From: Synergistaceae bacterium
GTDB taxonomy: Bacteria > Synergistota > Synergistia > Synergistales > Synergistaceae
NCBI GenBank assembly: GCA_031274465.1
Contig: JAISQC010000166.1
Location: 1-15,602, forward strand
Direction: 5' to 3'
DNA: 15,602 nucleotides
Within the stretch, counting starts at the first letter, position 1; every line of letters begins with the position of its first letter. The notes below the pieces were generated by a model, which did not search any database, had not been told where the DNA came from, and worked only from the letters and a program-made list of their open reading frames with translations. The position numbers and the translations under genes are program-made. Below, one piece after another: positions 14,391 through 15,602 of the stretch.

Positions 14391-15202
14391 CAGTAGTTCA
14401 CCGCCGTTTCGGTCCCAGTGAAGTGCCTCAGGAACTCTTTCGTCCTGCTGTTCCTGGGGTTCGTGAAGAGGATATCTCCGTCGTCGTACTCGACGATCTC
14501 GCCCCTGTCTATGAAGACGATGTAGTCGGACGCGTCGCGGGCGAACTTCATCTCGTGCGTGACTATTATCTGAGTCATCCCCTCGGAATCCAGGTCCTTC
14601 ATGACTTGCAGGACCTCGCCCACGAGCTCCGGGTCGAGCGCGCTCGTAGGCTCGTCGTACAGCATGACTTTCGGGTTCATCGCCAGAGCCCGGGCGATCG
14701 CCGCGCGCTGGCTCTCTCCCCCGGAAAGCGTCGATGGGTACTTTCCGGCGACCGATTCGAGCCCGACTTTGGCAAGCAGGCCCATGGCTATCTCCCTGGC
14801 TCTTTCCTCGGGCATTTTCTTGACCACGAGCGGGGCCAGCATTATATTCTGAATCACCGTCTTGTGGGGAAAGAGGTTGTTGTAGCCTTGGAACACCATG
14901 CCGACCTCAGCGCGCATCCTGTGCGCGGTGTCCAGCATCTTTTCGTCGGGCTTCTGCCCGATGCCGGCCCGCGACAGCTCGACGTCGCCTATGCGTATAT
15001 AGCCCGAGTCCAGCAGCTCGAGGCAGTTGAGGCAGCGGAGAAGCGTGGATTTTCCGCATCCCGACGGACCTATCAGTGAAACGAGGTCCCCTTCCTTTAT
15101 GTTGATGGATATGTTGTTGAGCACTCCCTTGCCCTCTCCGTCCTCGAAGCTCTTGCAGAGGTTTTTCACGACGATGAGGGATTCTTCCGGCTGATTGACC
15201 AT
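14390..15202 (-). CDS. glnQ: Polar amino-acid ABC transporter ATP-binding protein, GlnQ-like
   Basis: A 270-residue ATPase of the HisP/GlnQ type that powers the fused receptor-permease encoded next. Walker A is GPSGCGKST (45-53), the Q-loop Gln105 (MVFQGYNNLFPH), the signature LSGGESQR (159-166), Walker B VMLYDEP (179-185) and the H-loop His216 (IIVTHE). The signature LSGGES differs from the usual LSGGQQ of this subfamily. The only in-frame start is the ATG at 15202; AAGGAGG lies 11 bases upstream, rather far, with an out-of-frame ATG (15209) in between. The stop overlaps the next start by one base. With the fusion protein this makes a complete importer apart from the outer membrane. Substrate specificity is not readable here. 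Confidence 0.92.
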   Translation of the reverse strand: MVNQPEESLIVVKNLCKSFEDGEGKGVLNNISINIKEGDLVSLIGPSGCGKSTLLRCLNCLELLDSGYIRIGDVELSRAGIGQKPDEKMLDTAHRMRAEVGMVFQGYNNLFPHKTVIQNIMLAPLVVKKMPEERAREIAMGLLAKVGLESVAGKYPSTLSGGESQRAAIARALAMNPKVMLYDEPTSALDPELVGEVLQVMKDLDSEGMTQIIVTHEMKFARDASDYIVFIDRGEIVEYDDGDILFTNPRNSRTKEFLRHFTGTETAVNY

Positions 15203-15351
15203 AGCCCATGTCGCCTCCTTGCTAAAATTATCGTTATCGAAAAAGATGATAAAGCGACGCGCAGACGCTAAAAATCAGCTTCCCGCAGGCGGGCGTCAGC
15301 GTCGGAGGTCTGTGGATGGGCCACAGGCTATGAAAGCCACTGGGTTGAGGC

Positions 15352-15383
15352 AAAAAAAATGCGCACGAGTCGTCATTCGTGCG
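15352..15383 (-). terminator. Intrinsic terminator, minus strand, 150 bases before glnQ
   Basis: On the minus strand a 7-bp stem CGCACGA/TCGTGCG with an 8-base loop is followed by CA and eight T residues, a textbook intrinsic terminator. It ends either the gene to the right of the window or acts as an attenuator in the glnQ leader. Confidence 0.75.
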
Positions 15384-15419
15384 AACCTTGTTCCAAGAAG
15401 TGATTTTTGCAGGGTTTCA

Positions 15420-15582
15420 AGTTGTTTTATCAAGATTTTTGCCGAAATATTCGCAAAAACATTTCGGCCCCGGCGAAGTTCGCCAACCCGGGGTTTTTTC
15501 AATTTGGTCTCACCTCCCTGTTTGTTTAAGGAACCAGCAGTTCCTCATAATTTACTAGTGGCATAGTGTAGTTGTTTTATCA
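15420..15582 (+). repeat. 13-bp direct repeat, copies 150 bases apart
   Basis: AGTTGTTTTATCA occurs at 15420-15432 and 15570-15582 in the same orientation, exactly 150 bases apart, enclosing two hairpins and a terminator-like element. Confidence 0.7.
15468..15499 (+). terminator. Terminator-like hairpin on the plus strand
   Basis: CCCC (15468-15471) pairs with GGGG (15490-15493) around an inner GGCGA/TCGCC stem with a small asymmetric bulge, followed directly by six T residues. No gene on the plus strand precedes it within the window, so what it terminates is unclear. Confidence 0.5.
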
Positions 15583-15602
15583 CCGCAATGCAATAGGCCA
15601 AT

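Larger units (their letters stand above)
15203..15602. other. Structured 400-base region upstream of glnQ, no convincing gene
   Basis: No reading frame here looks like a real protein. The region holds a run of perfect or near-perfect hairpins: 15264-15303 (outer GACGCT/AGCGTC, inner CCCG/CGGG), 15307-15329 (core CTGTGG/CCACAG), an intrinsic terminator on the minus strand (15352-15383), 15441-15468 (GCCGAAAT/ATTTCGGC, which competes with TTTTTGC/GCAAAAA), a terminator-like hairpin on the plus strand (15468-15499) and 15529-15545 (AGGAAC/GTTCCT). A minus-strand TTG frame (15502-15296, 68 codons) has a strong GGGAGGTG site but runs through the terminator. A possible weak -10 GATAAT for glnQ lies at 15232-15227. 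I see no match to a riboswitch class I know. Confidence 0.6.

Noticed and set aside
13473..15079. Plus-strand frames of 270 and 295 codons opposite the transporter genes
   Set aside because: Both are antisense shadows of the ATPase and the receptor-permease fusion, whose motifs are unambiguous.
15296..15502. Minus-strand 68-codon frame with TTG start and GGGAGGTG site
   Set aside because: The frame reads through an intrinsic terminator with eight T residues and its C-terminal part looks random. It could at most be a leader peptide, so it is mentioned only in the leader finding.
15203..15602. T-box, SAM, lysine, glycine or cobalamin riboswitch
   Set aside because: I looked for the conserved core motifs of these classes on the minus strand and did not find them.
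1..15602. CRISPR arrays, tRNA genes, insertion sequences, prophage genes
   Set aside because: No regularly spaced repeats, cloverleaf-like sequence, transposase or phage structural genes were seen on either strand. The XRE-ImmA pair alone is not enough to call a mobile element.

Overview
The window looks like a chromosomal segment of a GC-rich, diderm, probably anaerobic bacterium. My best guess is Synergistota: PilM/PilN type IV pilus genes and a lytic transglycosylase argue for a diderm envelope, and an ABC substrate-binding/permease fusion, a YwrD-type gamma-glutamyltransferase and a small CPBP protease fit that phylum. This is inferred from gene style, not from a phylogenetic marker. Coding density is high. 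I see no insertion sequence, prophage, CRISPR array or tRNA.

Layout. Positions 1-1641 (minus): a pilN fragment running off the left edge, pilM, and a clear promoter (TTGACA-17-TTATAT). 1733-3337 (minus): gamma-glutamyltransferase. 3338-3600: a divergent control region and the small SRP RNA gene (plus). 3608-5751 (minus): a perR-like regulator with its own promoter and PerR/Fur-like box, followed by overlapping genes for a CPBP intramembrane protease and an unrecognised secreted protein. 5789-10014 (minus): a tight run of slt (lytic transglycosylase), ybaK-type tRNA deacylase, a small secreted protein starting at TTG, a ComEC-like metallo-beta-lactamase protein and a DUF3006 protein. 10013-10936 (plus): citG, head to head with slt and sharing one CATG as start site. 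10904-12752 (plus): a promoter inside the end of citG drives an overlapping trio of XRE regulator, ImmA/IrrE metallopeptidase and ELP3-like radical SAM protein, ending at a hairpin terminator. 12831-15202 (minus): amino-acid ABC transporter, ATPase followed by a fused substrate-binding/permease protein. 15203-15602: about 400 bases without a convincing gene but with several hairpins, a minus-strand intrinsic terminator and a 13-bp direct repeat.

How the parts work together. PilM and PilN form the inner-membrane platform of a type IV pilus. The GlnQ-like ATPase and the fusion protein form a near-complete polar amino-acid importer, and GGT can supply glutamate from gamma-glutamyl compounds. PerR probably controls its own operon in response to peroxide or metal.

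The most notable observations are: three promoters sharing a TGTACA -35 box, two of them (SRP RNA and ggt) apparently overlapping face to face; the slt/citG shared CATG start; the XRE-ImmA-radical SAM overlapping operon; the Arg-to-His change in the ligand pocket of the transporter fusion; and the structured leader upstream of the transporter. None proves a new system. They are the places to look.
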